Below are positions 1 to 8,779 of a DNA stretch of 64,000 nt, piece after piece. Position 1 is the stretch's first letter. Each line of letters opens with the position of its first letter. The position numbers were made by a program, and so were the translations under genes. The stretch is from Methylomonas sp. AM2-LC (GTDB taxonomy: Bacteria; Pseudomonadota; Gammaproteobacteria; Methylococcales; Methylomonadaceae), in assembly GCF_039904985.1 (NCBI RefSeq), contig NZ_CP157005.1, positions 124,001-188,000 of the forward strand, written 5' to 3'. The notes under the pieces were generated by a model that saw nothing but the letters and a program-made list of their open reading frames with translations, searched no databases and had not been told where the DNA came from.

Positions 1-1
1 A

Positions 2-529
2 AAAATAGTGGGTGCCGCCGCAGAACAGGGTGCAGATCTGGCTACCTGTAAAGCACTGGCTGAACGCGTAAATGCGGCTACCGCGTCAATGGGGGTCGCC
101 TTAACTAGCTGTACAGTTCCAGCATTGGGTCACCCCACTTTTATATTAGCGGATGATGAAATTGAATTAGGTGTTGGCATTCACGGTGAACATGGTCGAG
201 AAACCACTAAACTTGTATCCGCCAGCCAAATAGTCGAACGACTTTCGGGACATATTCAAGAAGAACTGAACCCGCAACCCGGCCAACAAGTTTTATTGCA
301 TGTTAATGGTTTTGGCGCCACCCCAATGGTTGAACTGCATTTAATGTATGCGTTAGCTTGGGAGTTTTGGCAACAGCGCGGTTTACAGATATCCCGCTCA
401 TTAGTCGGCAATTACACCACCTCACTGGATATGGCAGGCTGTTCCATTACCTTATGCCTACTGGATGATGAGATGCTCAACTATTGGGATGCACCTGTAA
501 ATACTGCCGCTTTACGTTGGGGTTGTTAA
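2..529 (+). CDS. dhaK: Dihydroxyacetone kinase subunit DhaK, C-terminal part (5' end outside window)
   Basis: The frame is open to the left edge, so the N-terminus is missing; the GTG at position 8 is an internal codon. DhaK binds dihydroxyacetone covalently as a hemiaminal to a histidine for phosphorylation. The motif GIHGEHG, with this histidine (about residue 59 of the visible part), and the surrounding AAAEQGADL and VNGFGATPMVEL segments are typical of the second half of the DhaK fold. The protein ends just after the K domain, so no DhaL domain is fused downstream. A separate DhaL would have to lie further left. The next gene is convergent. Family assignment is firm. Whether the phosphoryl donor is ATP or a PTS protein cannot be seen. 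Confidence 0.88.
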   Translation, partial: KIVGAAAEQGADLATCKALAERVNAATASMGVALTSCTVPALGHPTFILADDEIELGVGIHGEHGRETTKLVSASQIVERLSGHIQEELNPQPGQQVLLHVNGFGATPMVELHLMYALAWEFWQQRGLQISRSLVGNYTTSLDMAGCSITLCLLDDEMLNYWDAPVNTAALRWGC

Positions 530-556
530 TTGGACAACAACTGCGCGCTGTTAATG

Positions 557-1594
557 CTATTCAACATGCTCAGATTGGCTAGTTAACAATTGCTTTGCCC
601 AAACATCGGCACCAGAAGGTAGCTGCTCTGGCGTGTTATTAATCCAGGCATCAATATCTTGCCAAGTGGTGGGTGCCTGCAAATCGCGTAATAGCATGTG
701 ATAGCCATTTCGATAAATTGCCACCGTTTTTTCCACCTCATAGGTTGCCAGAAATCGCTGCAAAAATGCATAAGTGGGTTCCTTAGGAATAATTTCATCC
801 TTTTCACCATAAAGCATCAACGTATTGACGCGTAGCGAAGTGGCACTTTCAAATGCAGCATCCATTAAATCAGTTAAACCGTAGACCGTTTCTATCCGTG
901 TAGCTTTGATAACCAAAGGATCACGCCCCATGGCGCGCAGCATATCGATATTGTCCGATGCCATTACATGCACACCTCTGCCAGTCAAGGTTAACCAGGG
1001 CATGCTGTGTGCGAGGGTCCACAGTAAACCCGTTTGATACCACGGCATAGTCGATCTGGCCCATAGTGCCGGAGCAGCGAGAATAATACCAGACACTTCC
1101 GGCATGTCTGCCTGACGCATGGCAGTAATAACAATGGCCCCTCCCATACTTTCGCCCAGCAGATACAGGGGGTAAGCAGGATAACGCTGCTTAACCAGCC
1201 TGACTAAATCCTGTAAATCTTTTACATATGCCTCATTGCCTGCCCATAAACCCCGCTGGGGAGCTGCACCAAAACCGCGTTGATCATAAGCAAAACAAGC
1301 AATACCGTGCTGACTGAAATAGGCACCTGGCAAATCAAAGAAATGACTATAATCGTTGAAACCGTGCAGGGCGATGATTACTGCATGGGGTTCATTTTTT
1401 GGTAACCATTGCCTTAATGGCAAACTGGCTCCATCTTCGGTAAGGTATGCTTGCTCACTAAGCTGGGCGTTACTTGTTTTGGTACCTGGCGGATAAGTCA
1501 TAGGCATACATGCAGCTTGCATAAGCAGCAATAGGGCAAGCAGCAGGCGACTCAATCTAAATTGGCGCAAAACTAAAGTACAGTGCAATTTCAT
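557..1594 (-). CDS. Alpha/beta hydrolase, monoacylglycerol lipase-like lipoprotein
   Basis: A 345-residue serine hydrolase of the Hydrolase_4 / lysophospholipase (PldB, MGL-like) group. An oxyanion-type HGFND lies at 77-81. The nucleophile elbow GESMGG puts Ser at 149, and the likely triad partners are Asp266 (YGEKDEII) and His299 (NGYHML). The N-terminus has a basic start, a Leu-rich core (17-25) and QAAC with Cys29, a degenerate lipobox. It is therefore probably a membrane-anchored lipoprotein or at least exported. The substrate is likely a monoacylglycerol or other ester, but the sequence alone cannot settle it. It is convergent with dhaK with a 27-bp gap, and I see no clear terminator between them. 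Confidence 0.8.
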   Translation of the reverse strand: MKLHCTLVLRQFRLSRLLLALLLLMQAACMPMTYPPGTKTSNAQLSEQAYLTEDGASLPLRQWLPKNEPHAVIIALHGFNDYSHFFDLPGAYFSQHGIACFAYDQRGFGAAPQRGLWAGNEAYVKDLQDLVRLVKQRYPAYPLYLLGESMGGAIVITAMRQADMPEVSGIILAAPALWARSTMPWYQTGLLWTLAHSMPWLTLTGRGVHVMASDNIDMLRAMGRDPLVIKATRIETVYGLTDLMDAAFESATSLRVNTLMLYGEKDEIIPKEPTYAFLQRFLATYEVEKTVAIYRNGYHMLLRDLQAPTTWQDIDAWINNTPEQLPSGADVWAKQLLTSQSEHVE

Positions 1595-1868
1595 AGTATT
1601 CGCTAATTATCGGCAGTAGTCTTTTTTATAGCTAAGTTACTGACAAAAAATCACTCATTATCTGTTGTATTTACGAATATAAAGCAGAAAGTTTGGTGCC
1701 TAAGCTCTGTCGTGAATATCCTCCAATAGGCTTAAGTCAGCTTATCATCACCTAAATCACAGCCCAAACACACCAACACCAAACTCAAAATGTTCGCAAT
1801 CTCCAAGTAACATCAAGAGCAGTTCGCGATTACGATATTCCTGAACCAACTCAGTTATAAATGAGTGC

Positions 1869-2330
1869 TTAAGATTTATTTAGTTCAATAATCATAACCG
1901 TAACTCTATGTCCATAATAAACCTGCTGTGAAAAAACTTGCCAGCCTAATTTTTCATAAAAGCCGACTCTATCTGTAAAAAGATAAAGCGTGTCGATACC
2001 CGCCTGTTGAGCTTTTAGAGCTACATGCTTAACCAAACGACTACCCACCCCCTTATTTCGGTATTCAGGTGCCACAAACACACTCGCCAACCAGGGACTC
2101 AAACCCATCTCGGTATCCATATCGTTAGCGACAATGGCCGCCGAGCCGAGTAACACTTCGTTTTTTGCGATAAAAGTGGTGGGTATAAAATCGGCACTCA
2201 GATAAGATTGCATATAGACAATGCGTTTTTCAATGCTATCACCAGGATTGAGAGCATACCATTGCTGATGATGCCATTCGGCCAATGTTGGCAAATGCTC
2301 AGGCTCGTCTTTAAGATCTAAAATTTGCAT
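1869..2330 (-). CDS. GNAT-family N-acetyltransferase
   Basis: Small acetyl-CoA dependent transferase. The acetyl-CoA pyrophosphate-binding motif A appears as YRNKGVGSRLV, and the C-terminal FYEKLGW is the usual GNAT end motif. I chose the ATG at 2330 (153 aa) because the HLPTLAEWHHQQW segment normally lies close to the N-terminus. A GTG at 2372 would add 14 residues and leave only 2 bp to the upstream GFA gene. Neither start has a good Shine-Dalgarno sequence. The gene probably forms a two-gene unit with the upstream GFA-family gene. The acceptor substrate is unknown. Confidence 0.75.
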   Translation of the reverse strand: MQILDLKDEPEHLPTLAEWHHQQWYALNPGDSIEKRIVYMQSYLSADFIPTTFIAKNEVLLGSAAIVANDMDTEMGLSPWLASVFVAPEYRNKGVGSRLVKHVALKAQQAGIDTLYLFTDRVGFYEKLGWQVFSQQVYYGHRVTVMIIELNKS

Positions 2331-2374
2331 AGTAGAGGACTCAGTTAAGATTACAAATGTGTCTAATTCCACAT

Positions 2375-2728
2375 TTACAGTGATGCGCCATCGAAAACAT
2401 CATACTCTAGTGCTAATGCATCTATGTCGGCAATACATCCTATATTGATACGAAAATGACTGGGTTTTCGAAGCGATTCATTAAAGGTATAGATACCGCA
2501 TTTATTACAAAAATAATGTTTAGCGACCTGACTGCCAAATTGATAGGTTGCCATACAACTATTCTGCACTTCATACTTAAGTGCAGATGGATCAAGCAAA
2601 TAATCCGTCATAATGGCCCCTTTGCGCAGACAAATTGAACAATTACACTTCAAACCGCGCACAATTTCAGCACCCCTAAATGAAAAACGAATACCGCCAC
2701 AATGACAACTTCCTTGGTATTCTTTCAT
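2375..2728 (-). CDS. GFA / CENP-V family zinc-binding protein
   Basis: A 117-residue protein with the glutathione-dependent formaldehyde-activating (GFA) cysteine pattern: Cys8 and Cys10 (SCHCGG), Cys28, Cys30 and Cys33 (CNCSIC), and Cys74 and Cys77 (CNKCG). These ligate zinc in the family. Gfa was reported to accelerate S-hydroxymethylglutathione formation, but most family members are uncharacterised, so a role in formaldehyde handling is only a suggestion. That role would fit a methylotroph. It is divergent from nifE across a 319-bp intergenic region and is followed by the GNAT gene. Confidence 0.8.
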   Translation of the reverse strand: MKEYQGSCHCGGIRFSFRGAEIVRGLKCNCSICLRKGAIMTDYLLDPSALKYEVQNSCMATYQFGSQVAKHYFCNKCGIYTFNESLRKPSHFRINIGCIADIDALALEYDVFDGASL

Positions 2729-2939
2729 TTTAATTCTTGGATAGATAAGGGTAAATTTTCGTATGATTATACCCCTACTACAATGGTGCAGAACAACACC
2801 TTATCAGTTGCGTGTTGCAGAGCACAAATTTTACTTTTTCCTTATAACAAATCGGACTGACTACTAGAAATTATATACATGACACAATGACTGCCATACA
2901 AACCTTTGTAGCCTCACGCCCAACACCTGCACACACCTT

Positions 2940-2955
2940 TGTAGCATTTGCGACA
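2940..2955 (+). promoter_or_regulatory. NifA upstream activator sequence
   Basis: TGT, ten bases, then ACA: an exact match to the classical NifA-binding consensus TGT-N10-ACA. It lies about 45 bp upstream of the -24/-12 promoter and so roughly 77 bp upstream of the expected transcription start, a usual place for an enhancer site. The match is visible in the sequence; NifA binding is inferred. Confidence 0.6.
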
Positions 2956-2999
2956 AGAATATAGCCCACAAAACAAATAAAAATCAATGATTTAATAAA

Positions 3000-3015
3000 T
3001 GGCATACGCGTTGCA
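3000..3015 (+). promoter_or_regulatory. Sigma54 (-24/-12) promoter of nifE
   Basis: The sequence TGGCATACGCGTTGCA matches TGGCACG-N4-TTGCW, with GG and GC separated by exactly ten bases. It is 33 bp upstream of the nifE ATG and has a NifA-type site upstream. This places the nifE-led operon under RpoN and probably NifA, that is, under nitrogen (and usually oxygen) control. Confidence 0.75.
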
Positions 3016-3047
3016 TTGTTAAATACAACAAAGCGAGGTGTGTTGCC

Positions 3048-4487
3048 ATGAAATCGAGCAAAGATATTGCAGAAATGTTAGACGAACCGGCTTGTGAGCA
3101 TAACAAGAAGGAAAAGTCCGGCTGTTCCAAACCCAAACCGGGTTCGGCTGCAGGTGGATGTGCTTTTGACGGTGCGCAAATTGCACTGTTGCCAATTGCC
3201 GATGTGGCCCATATCGTTCATGGCCCGATTGCTTGCGCAGGTAGCTCTTGGGATAACCGTGGCACTCGATCTTCGGGTGCAGAATTGTATCGAATTGGCA
3301 TGACCACTGATCTTACCGAGCAGGATGTAGTAATGGGACGTAGTGAAAAGCGTCTGTTTCATTCAATTAAGCAAGCCATTGATACTTACAATCCACCCGC
3401 AGTATTTATTTACAACACCTGCGTACCCGCTCTGGTGGGGGACGACATTAATGCCACCTGCAAATCGGCTACTGAACGCTGGGGTGTACCGGTGGTACCG
3501 ATCGATTGCGCGGGTTTTTATGGCACCAAAAATCTAGGTAACCGCATTGCCGGTGATGCCATGCTGAATTACGTGATCGGCACTCGTGACCCAGACCCTT
3601 TGCCACCTGGATCAGAACGCCCCGGAATTAAGGTACACGATGTAAATCTGGTGGGTGAATACAATATCGCTGGCGAATTTTGGCATGTGTTGCCGTTGCT
3701 GGATGAAATGGGCTTGCGGGTTCTGTGTACCTTATCTGGAGACGCACGTTTCCGTGAAGTGCAAACCATGCACAAAGCCGAAGTCAATATGATGGTGTGT
3801 TCTAAAGCGATGGTGAATGTGGCCAGACGTTTACAAAAAGACTATGGCACTCCTTGGTTTGAGGGCAGTTTTTACGGCATTACTGATACCAGTCAGGCCT
3901 TGCGTGACTTTGCCAGAGTGATTAACGACGCTGATTTAATTAGCCGCACAGAAGCCATTATTGCTCGTGAGGAAGCACGCATACGTATCGAATTAGAACC
4001 TTGGAAACAACGTTTACAAGGTAAGCGGGTGTTATTGTTTACGGGTGGCGTGAAAAGTTGGTCGGTAATCTCAGCTTTACAGGATTTGGGCATGGTGGTG
4101 GTGGCTACCGGCACCAAAAAATCGACCGAAGAGGATAAGGCACGTATTCGCGAATTGATGGGCGAAGATACCTTAATGATAGAAGATGGCAGCCCTAAAG
4201 CATTGCTGCAAATAGTGCGTGATTATAAAGCCGATATTTTAATTGCTGGTGGCCGGAATATGTACACCGCTTTAAAGGCGCGCATACCATTTCTGGATAT
4301 CAATCAGGAACGCGAGTTTGGTTACGAAGGCTATCAGGGCATGCTGGAGTTAGTACGGCAATTAGCATTGACAATGGAAAGCCCGGTTTGGTCGGCAGTA
4401 AGAGCCACACCGCCCTGGAAAACAGCAAGAGTGAAAGTAACAGAATCGGCAGTAGCACTCGACTCACTACAAACACAGGCGGCTTGA
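3048..4487 (+). CDS. nifE: NifE, FeMo-cofactor scaffold subunit
   Basis: NifE and NifN form the alpha2-beta2 scaffold on which the NifB product is matured to FeMo-cofactor before transfer to NifDK. The 479-residue length is typical. The N-terminus has the Cys-rich DEPACEHN stretch and GGCAFDGAQ, followed by [14 protein letters not shown], a hallmark of NifE. The TGGVKSW segment near residue 335 begins the last NifD-like domain. It is first in the operon behind the sigma54 promoter, and nifN follows after a single base. nifHDK and nifB are outside the window, so this is a separate cofactor-assembly subcluster or the tail of a larger locus broken by the GFA gene. Confidence 0.95.
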   Translation: MKSSKDIAEMLDEPACEHNKKEKSGCSKPKPGSAAGGCAFDGAQIALLPIADVAHIVHGPIACAGSSWDNRGTRSSGAELYRIGMTTDLTEQDVVMGRSEKRLFHSIKQAIDTYNPPAVFIYNTCVPALVGDDINATCKSATERWGVPVVPIDCAGFYGTKNLGNRIAGDAMLNYVIGTRDPDPLPPGSERPGIKVHDVNLVGEYNIAGEFWHVLPLLDEMGLRVLCTLSGDARFREVQTMHKAEVNMMVCSKAMVNVARRLQKDYGTPWFEGSFYGITDTSQALRDFARVINDADLISRTEAIIAREEARIRIELEPWKQRLQGKRVLLFTGGVKSWSVISALQDLGMVVVATGTKKSTEEDKARIRELMGEDTLMIEDGSPKALLQIVRDYKADILIAGGRNMYTALKARIPFLDINQEREFGYEGYQGMLELVRQLALTMESPVWSAVRATPPWKTARVKVTESAVALDSLQTQAA

Positions 4488-4488
4488 T

Positions 4489-5886
4489 ATGGCGGAGATT
4501 ATTAAACGTAATAAAGCAATGTCGGTTAATCCACTAAAAGCCAGTCAGCCTATGGGCGGCTCTTTGGCCTGCTTGGGTTTTGATCGGGCCATGCCAATTT
4601 TGCATGGCTCACAAGGTTGTACAGCTTTCGCTAAAGTGTTTTTTGTTCGACATTTTCGTGAACCTATCCCCTTACAAACCACAGCGATGGATCAGAGTAG
4701 CTCGGTATTGGGTGCAGATGAAAATGTCATAGAAGGCATTAAGGCCATCGCGGAAAAGTCTAATCCAGCCTTGATTATGGTGTTAACCACAGGCTTAGCC
4801 GAAACACAGGGCGCGGATGTACATCGCAATGTGCGTGAATTTCGGGAAAGATATCCAGAATATCAGCATGTGGCGGTGGTAGCAGTTAATACTCCCGATT
4901 TTACTGGCTGCGTGGAAACAGGTTATGCCGCTGCTGTGTATGCATTGATTGATGCCTTGGTGCCAAACGCTGACACAGCGGGAACAAAAGCGGGAAATCG
5001 TCAGCGTCAGGTTAATGTTTTGGTTAGCCCGATGTTAACTCCAGGCGATCTGGAAGCCTTACGGCATTTGATTGAACAATTTAATTTGCGTCCAGTATTG
5101 ATACCCGATATTTCAGAATCTCTGGATGGCAGCCTGACCGAAGATGAATTCTCGCCAGTCACCATCGGTGGCACCTCTATTTCTGAAGTATATACTCTGG
5201 GCGAAGCCGTCGCCACTTTGGTGATAGGAGCATCTCTACAAAAAGCGGGAGATTTACTGCAGGAAAGAACTGGGGTGCCTAGCTATCAATTCGATCATCT
5301 GTATGGTTTACAGGCCAACGATACACTCATCATGGCTTTGGCGGAAATCAGTGCCCAACCCGTTCCGGCCATTATAGAGCGACAACGTGCGCAATTACAG
5401 GATGCCATGTTGGATACACATTTTATGTTAGGACAACTACGCATAGCTATTGCCGCAGACCCAGATCAATTAAATGCGTTTATTCATTTAGTGAATGGTA
5501 TGGGGGCAGAGGTGGTAGCGGCAATAGCGGCAGCAAATACACCGGTGCTGGCAACTGCGCCAGTTAAAACTATCAAAATTGGCGACCTAGAAGATTTGGA
5601 GTTGCTGGCCAAACAAGGTAAAGCGCAATTGGTTATCGGCAATTCTCATGCGGTTGCCAGTGCTGAACGCTTAGGGATACCTATACTACGTGCTGGCTTT
5701 CCACTGTATGACATGATAGGTGCCTATCAAAAAACCTGGATTGGTTATCGCGGCACCCGACAAGCATTGTTTGACCTGGCCAATTTGGTGATCAATTTTG
5801 CACATGAAGAGATTGAGGTTTATCACTCGCCGTATGCGCAAAAGCCCGCTTCTGAACGTCATACCTGCTCACCAACATGTCATTAA
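4489..5886 (+). CDS. nifN: NifN, FeMo-cofactor scaffold subunit
   Basis: Partner of NifE, homologous to NifK. The 465-residue protein has the family N-terminus with [15 protein letters not shown] and then [18 protein letters not shown], containing cluster-ligand cysteines. It starts one base after the nifE stop, which implies translational coupling. The C-terminus ends in a short Cys/His-rich tail (HTCSPTCH) that overlaps the proposed nifX start. It would act in the cytoplasm with NifE to convert NifB-co to FeMo-co. Confidence 0.95.
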   Translation: MAEIIKRNKAMSVNPLKASQPMGGSLACLGFDRAMPILHGSQGCTAFAKVFFVRHFREPIPLQTTAMDQSSSVLGADENVIEGIKAIAEKSNPALIMVLTTGLAETQGADVHRNVREFRERYPEYQHVAVVAVNTPDFTGCVETGYAAAVYALIDALVPNADTAGTKAGNRQRQVNVLVSPMLTPGDLEALRHLIEQFNLRPVLIPDISESLDGSLTEDEFSPVTIGGTSISEVYTLGEAVATLVIGASLQKAGDLLQERTGVPSYQFDHLYGLQANDTLIMALAEISAQPVPAIIERQRAQLQDAMLDTHFMLGQLRIAIAADPDQLNAFIHLVNGMGAEVVAAIAAANTPVLATAPVKTIKIGDLEDLELLAKQGKAQLVIGNSHAVASAERLGIPILRAGFPLYDMIGAYQKTWIGYRGTRQALFDLANLVINFAHEEIEVYHSPYAQKPASERHTCSPTCH

Positions 5887-6362
5887 CTCGCCGCATGCAT
5901 ATTGTGCATCATCACGAACAAAGGATGCTTATGGAAACAGCTATTAAAGTGGCTTTTGCCACCTCCGATATGGCGCACGTCAATCAACATTTTGGCTCCG
6001 CTCAATGTTTCGCCTTATATGCGGTTGATCCAGAAAATGCGCAAATGCTGGAAGCCTTACAGTTTGGCGAACTATCACAGGATGGCAATGAAGATAAATT
6101 GTCAGTGAAACTGCAATTACTGGAAGGCTGCGCAGCAGTATATTGTCAGGCGGTGGGAGCCTCTGCAATTAAACAAATCGTGGCGCACGGCATTCAGCCT
6201 ATTAAGGTACATGAAGGCTGTACCATTAAAGACTTAGTCGGTGACTTGCAAAACGAGATGAAGTCAGGCCCATCCAGTTGGCTGGCTAAAGCGATCAATC
6301 AGCACAAGGGACCCAACTCACAACGCTTTGATGAAATGGAAAATGAAGGCTGGCAGGAGTAA
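5877..6362 (+). CDS. nifX: NifX, FeMo-cofactor precursor carrier
   Basis: NifX binds NifB-co and the VK cluster and shuttles them to and from NifEN. The family core is seen as KVAFATSD, then [14 protein letters not shown]-like [18 protein letters not shown], and the C-terminal GPSSWLAKA. The start at 5877 overlaps nifN by 10 bp. I prefer it because residues 1-16 resemble the short N-terminal extension usual in NifX. An ATG at 5931 with AAGG six bases upstream is the alternative and would give about 143 residues. A 116-bp gap with two small hairpins separates it from the next gene. Confidence 0.9.
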   Translation: MSLTRRMHIVHHHEQRMLMETAIKVAFATSDMAHVNQHFGSAQCFALYAVDPENAQMLEALQFGELSQDGNEDKLSVKLQLLEGCAAVYCQAVGASAIKQIVAHGIQPIKVHEGCTIKDLVGDLQNEMKSGPSSWLAKAINQHKGPNSQRFDEMENEGWQE

Positions 6363-6478
6363 ATCTAAGTATTGCATAAATCAACTCTGGTCAGCAAAAA
6401 CGCAGACCAACTACCTACTAATTATTAACCAAGCGGGCAACCTGGTTTGCCTACATTTAACATTGACAGGAGAATTTT

Positions 6479-6952
6479 ATGACTCAAGCTGCACTAGCCG
6501 TTGAAATCGGCAACCCACTAATGAGTTCGGATGTGGTGCTAGCCATGCTCAAACAATTACGGGCAATAGACACATATGACAGCTATGAAGGCTGGTCTGA
6601 AGAAAAAATTATCGATCCAATCATTTTAACCAAAGAACGTAAACGCGAAATCCCCATCGTCGGCGATCCTGATGAAATTACCCTGGCACGAGTAAAAGCC
6701 TATTACAACAGTATTGCTACCTTGGTTGAAAAACAAAGCGGCTTGTTGGCAGTACCTGTAATCAATATTAGCCATGAAGGTTTTGGCAGGGCATTTGTGT
6801 TGGTTGGCAAATTAATAGTCGTGGATAAAATTCTGCGGGATGTACATCGCTGGGGATTTCCAAGTCTGGAAGATATGGTAGAAAAAACTGAACAAACAAT
6901 TAGCAAAGCGGTTAGCCTGATTGAGCAATACCGAGAAGTCGCAGAGGCTTAA
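6479..6952 (+). CDS. NifX-associated protein (DUF269)
   Basis: A 157-residue DUF269 protein, the gene that almost always follows nifX. Typical segments are LKQLRAIDTYDSYEGW, DPIILTKERKREIPIVGDPD and HEGFGRAFVLVGKLIVVDK. Its biochemical role is not established; its tight linkage to nifENX implies a part in cofactor synthesis or delivery. A good Shine-Dalgarno (AGGAG, seven bases before the ATG) supports this start. The stop codon lies 11 bases before the start of the next gene, so the two are probably coupled. Confidence 0.9.
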   Translation: MTQAALAVEIGNPLMSSDVVLAMLKQLRAIDTYDSYEGWSEEKIIDPIILTKERKREIPIVGDPDEITLARVKAYYNSIATLVEKQSGLLAVPVINISHEGFGRAFVLVGKLIVVDKILRDVHRWGFPSLEDMVEKTEQTISKAVSLIEQYREVAEA

Positions 6953-6963
6953 TGGGGGTGCTT

Positions 6964-7179
6964 ATGACAGAAGAAGAACTTAAAAAACTGGAAAAAGATG
7001 TAAAAAAAACCAAACGATTAGCCAGTGAACAGGCCATGGAGTTACACGATTTAATTGAAGATCGTTTGCCCGATGCCTATGCTGAATTGATGGGAATTGC
7101 TCAAGCTACTTTTGATGCATGCAAAGCGTGGGATGAAGCGAATAAAAAATTCATGGCCGCTAGTGGCGGCGCAAGCTAA
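6964..7179 (+). CDS. CCE_0567-type small metalloprotein (DUF683)
   Basis: A 71-residue, highly charged, mostly helical protein of the DUF683 / CCE_0567 family, which is confined to nitrogen fixers and normally adjacent to the DUF269 gene. Its structure in a cyanobacterium is a helical hairpin dimer with a metal site. The sequence has the MTEEELKKLEKDVKK start and the LIEDRLPDAYAEL core. I take the ATG at 6964 rather than 6952 because the latter overlaps the DUF269 stop and adds only MGVL. The function in nif is unknown. Confidence 0.85.
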   Translation: MTEEELKKLEKDVKKTKRLASEQAMELHDLIEDRLPDAYAELMGIAQATFDACKAWDEANKKFMAASGGAS

Positions 7180-7188
7180 GAGGCGATT

Positions 7189-7503
7189 ATGACTGAATTT
7201 GTAACCGGAACAACTTTTGGCGGAACCGTATGGACGCCCGCGTATGTTACTGACTTAAATGCACGTACCTGCATTGGCTGCGGTCGTTGTTTTAAAGTGT
7301 GTCCACGCGATGTTTTTGATCTGGTAGATAGGGATGATGTCCTTGAAGCAGAAGATTTTGGCGATGATTATGCGGATTTTGAAGATGACGACAATACTCA
7401 GGTAATGGTTTTGAAAAATGCTGCCGATTGTATTGGTTGTGAGGCTTGTTCAAAAGTGTGTCCAAAAGATTGTTTTACGCATCAGCACAAGTCACTAACC
7501 TAA
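7189..7503 (+). CDS. fdxB: Nif-specific ferredoxin III, 2[4Fe-4S]
   Basis: A 104-residue ferredoxin with two complete cluster motifs: Cys28, 31, 34 and 38 (CIGCGRCFKVCP) and Cys81, 84, 87 and 91 (CIGCEACSKVCP). An acidic insertion of about 40 residues (EAEDFGDDYADFEDDD) lies between them, as in nif-linked ferredoxin III. It also has an extra cysteine at 95. It is probably an electron donor to nitrogenase or to FeMo-co assembly. It sits inside the nif operon, 9 bp after the DUF683 gene. Confidence 0.88.
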   Translation: MTEFVTGTTFGGTVWTPAYVTDLNARTCIGCGRCFKVCPRDVFDLVDRDDVLEAEDFGDDYADFEDDDNTQVMVLKNAADCIGCEACSKVCPKDCFTHQHKSLT

Positions 7504-7554
7504 ACGCTATATTCGTTTTGATTTAATCGAGTCCAAATGTAAGGAGTCTTTACC

Positions 7555-7878
7555 ATGCCCAAACCTAATAAACACGTATTTGTGTGTACTCAAAACCGCC
7601 CTGAAGGGCATCCTCGCGGCTCTTGTGCCAGCAGTGGTTGCGCTGAGGTTATGAATGAATTTATGAACGAAATCCAAAATCGTAACTTGTTTGAACAAAT
7701 TGCGTTGACCAATACTGGGTGTATGGGCCCCTGTATGTTAGGACCAAGTGTATTGATCTACCCAGACGGCGTTATGTATGGGCGCGTTAGCAAGGCGGAC
7801 GTAAAAACAATTATTGATGAACATTTATTAGGTAATAAGCCAGTAACAGCGCTGCAAGTGCCGGCCGAGGTGTGGTAG
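7555..7878 (+). CDS. Thioredoxin-fold [2Fe-2S] ferredoxin
   Basis: A 107-residue protein with the thioredoxin-like [2Fe-2S] ligand pattern: Cys11 (FVCTQNRP), Cys24 (RGSCASSG), Cys56 and Cys60 (GCMGPCMLGP). Cys29 is extra. It resembles the Shethna protein I type of Azotobacter and the NuoE fold. In that organism such ferredoxins lie in nif regions. It could be an electron carrier, or a partner that stabilises oxygen-exposed proteins; which one is not decided here. A good ribosome site (AAGGAG) precedes the ATG. Confidence 0.85.
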   Translation: MPKPNKHVFVCTQNRPEGHPRGSCASSGCAEVMNEFMNEIQNRNLFEQIALTNTGCMGPCMLGPSVLIYPDGVMYGRVSKADVKTIIDEHLLGNKPVTALQVPAEVW

Positions 7879-7880
7879 GC

Positions 7881-8387
7881 ATGAGCCAGCTCACCTTGCT
7901 GGAAGACCGGGTATTATTCAGTCCAAATTTACCGGAAGCAGTTAATAATCTATTGCAAGCAGGTGTGCTGGCAAATCATGCAGATAGACCACGTGCTGAA
8001 CAGCTGTTTAAACAAGCCCAGCAATTGGATAACAACTGTCTGCAAACTTATTTTGCCTTGTATAAATTTTATTTTTATCAGGGGCGCTTACAGGAAGCCG
8101 AAAATCAGGTTTTGGCGGGGCTTGAGGTTGCGGCTAAACAAGCGGGTTTGCCCGGAGAGTATCGGCTGCTGGCGCTTGAGGTAAATTGTTGGGATATGTA
8201 TGCCAGCGAAACCCGTCTATTTTATTTGTATACTTTAAAAGCGCTGGCGTTTATAAAATTACGTCAGCAACACACATCTGAAGCGCAACAGATTTTGACA
8301 CTTTTACGTGAGATTGATCCTGAAGATCGCTGTGGCGGTTCAGTTATCATGCAGTTAGCGCAAGCCTTAGATGAGGAATCAGTATGA
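7881..8387 (+). CDS. TPR-like protein in the nif operon
   Basis: A 168-residue helical protein with tetratricopeptide-like spacing: ADRPRAEQLFKQAQQLD, then YFALYKFYFYQGRLQEAE, and a later LKALAFIKLRQQ segment. It looks like a small scaffold or adaptor. I use the ATG at 7881, three bases after the upstream stop. A GTG at 7872 would overlap the ferredoxin gene. Its 3' end overlaps the next gene by ATGA, so translation is coupled. No enzymatic motif is seen and its role in nitrogen fixation is unknown. Confidence 0.7.
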   Translation: MSQLTLLEDRVLFSPNLPEAVNNLLQAGVLANHADRPRAEQLFKQAQQLDNNCLQTYFALYKFYFYQGRLQEAENQVLAGLEVAAKQAGLPGEYRLLALEVNCWDMYASETRLFYLYTLKALAFIKLRQQHTSEAQQILTLLREIDPEDRCGGSVIMQLAQALDEESV

Positions 8388-8779
8388 CTATAAACGCTCA
8401 AATAGCTGACCATATTGCAGAAAAACAAACCTATGGCGATGCTGTATGTCAGAAAATTTGTCAGGTTATCACCAAGCTGGGGTTCCCGACTACTGTCCAC
8501 CTTAACCTTCCCGTATTTACTGCAGCAGAATTTACTCTGGTCACTGATCCTTATACTCAATCAAAAGATTTAGTGGGCTACTGGTATGCTGAAAATAAAA
8601 TGCGTATTGGCCAAATCCGTTTTAATGGTGATGGCAGTTTTTACGCAGAATTTGATATAGTACAACCTCACCCCAGCAAAAAACAGTGGTTTGTTGAAGC
8701 CATTAATGCCTGGGGCAAACAAGATAATATAAAAGCTGAAGCCAAATTATTGGAAATTCCACAAGAAGCACCGGTATGA
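8384..8779 (+). CDS. Conserved hypothetical protein in the nif operon
   Basis: I do not recognise this 131-residue protein. It has a helical N-terminal part (1-35) and a beta-rich centre with GYWYAENKMRIGQIRFNGDG, and a Trp-containing C-terminal segment (KKQWFVEAINAWG). There is no signal peptide or membrane segment and only two cysteines. It is locked between its neighbours by overlaps on both sides (ATGA with the TPR-like gene, 4 bp with the DUF364 gene), so it is surely translated in this operon and probably acts with them. Confidence 0.65.
   Translation: MTINAQIADHIAEKQTYGDAVCQKICQVITKLGFPTTVHLNLPVFTAAEFTLVTDPYTQSKDLVGYWYAENKMRIGQIRFNGDGSFYAEFDIVQPHPSKKQWFVEAINAWGKQDNIKAEAKLLEIPQEAPV

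Larger units (their letters stand above)
2729..3047. other. Intergenic region between the GFA gene and nifE
   Basis: A 319-bp divergent intergenic region. The right half carries the nifE control elements listed separately: a TGT-N10-ACA site at 2940-2955 and a GG-N10-GC promoter at 3000-3015. The left half is AT-rich and I see no gene in it. Confidence 0.7.

Noticed and set aside
1595..1868. A 274-bp gap between the hydrolase and GNAT genes
   Set aside because: No frame, hairpin or promoter motif stands out; I report no feature there.
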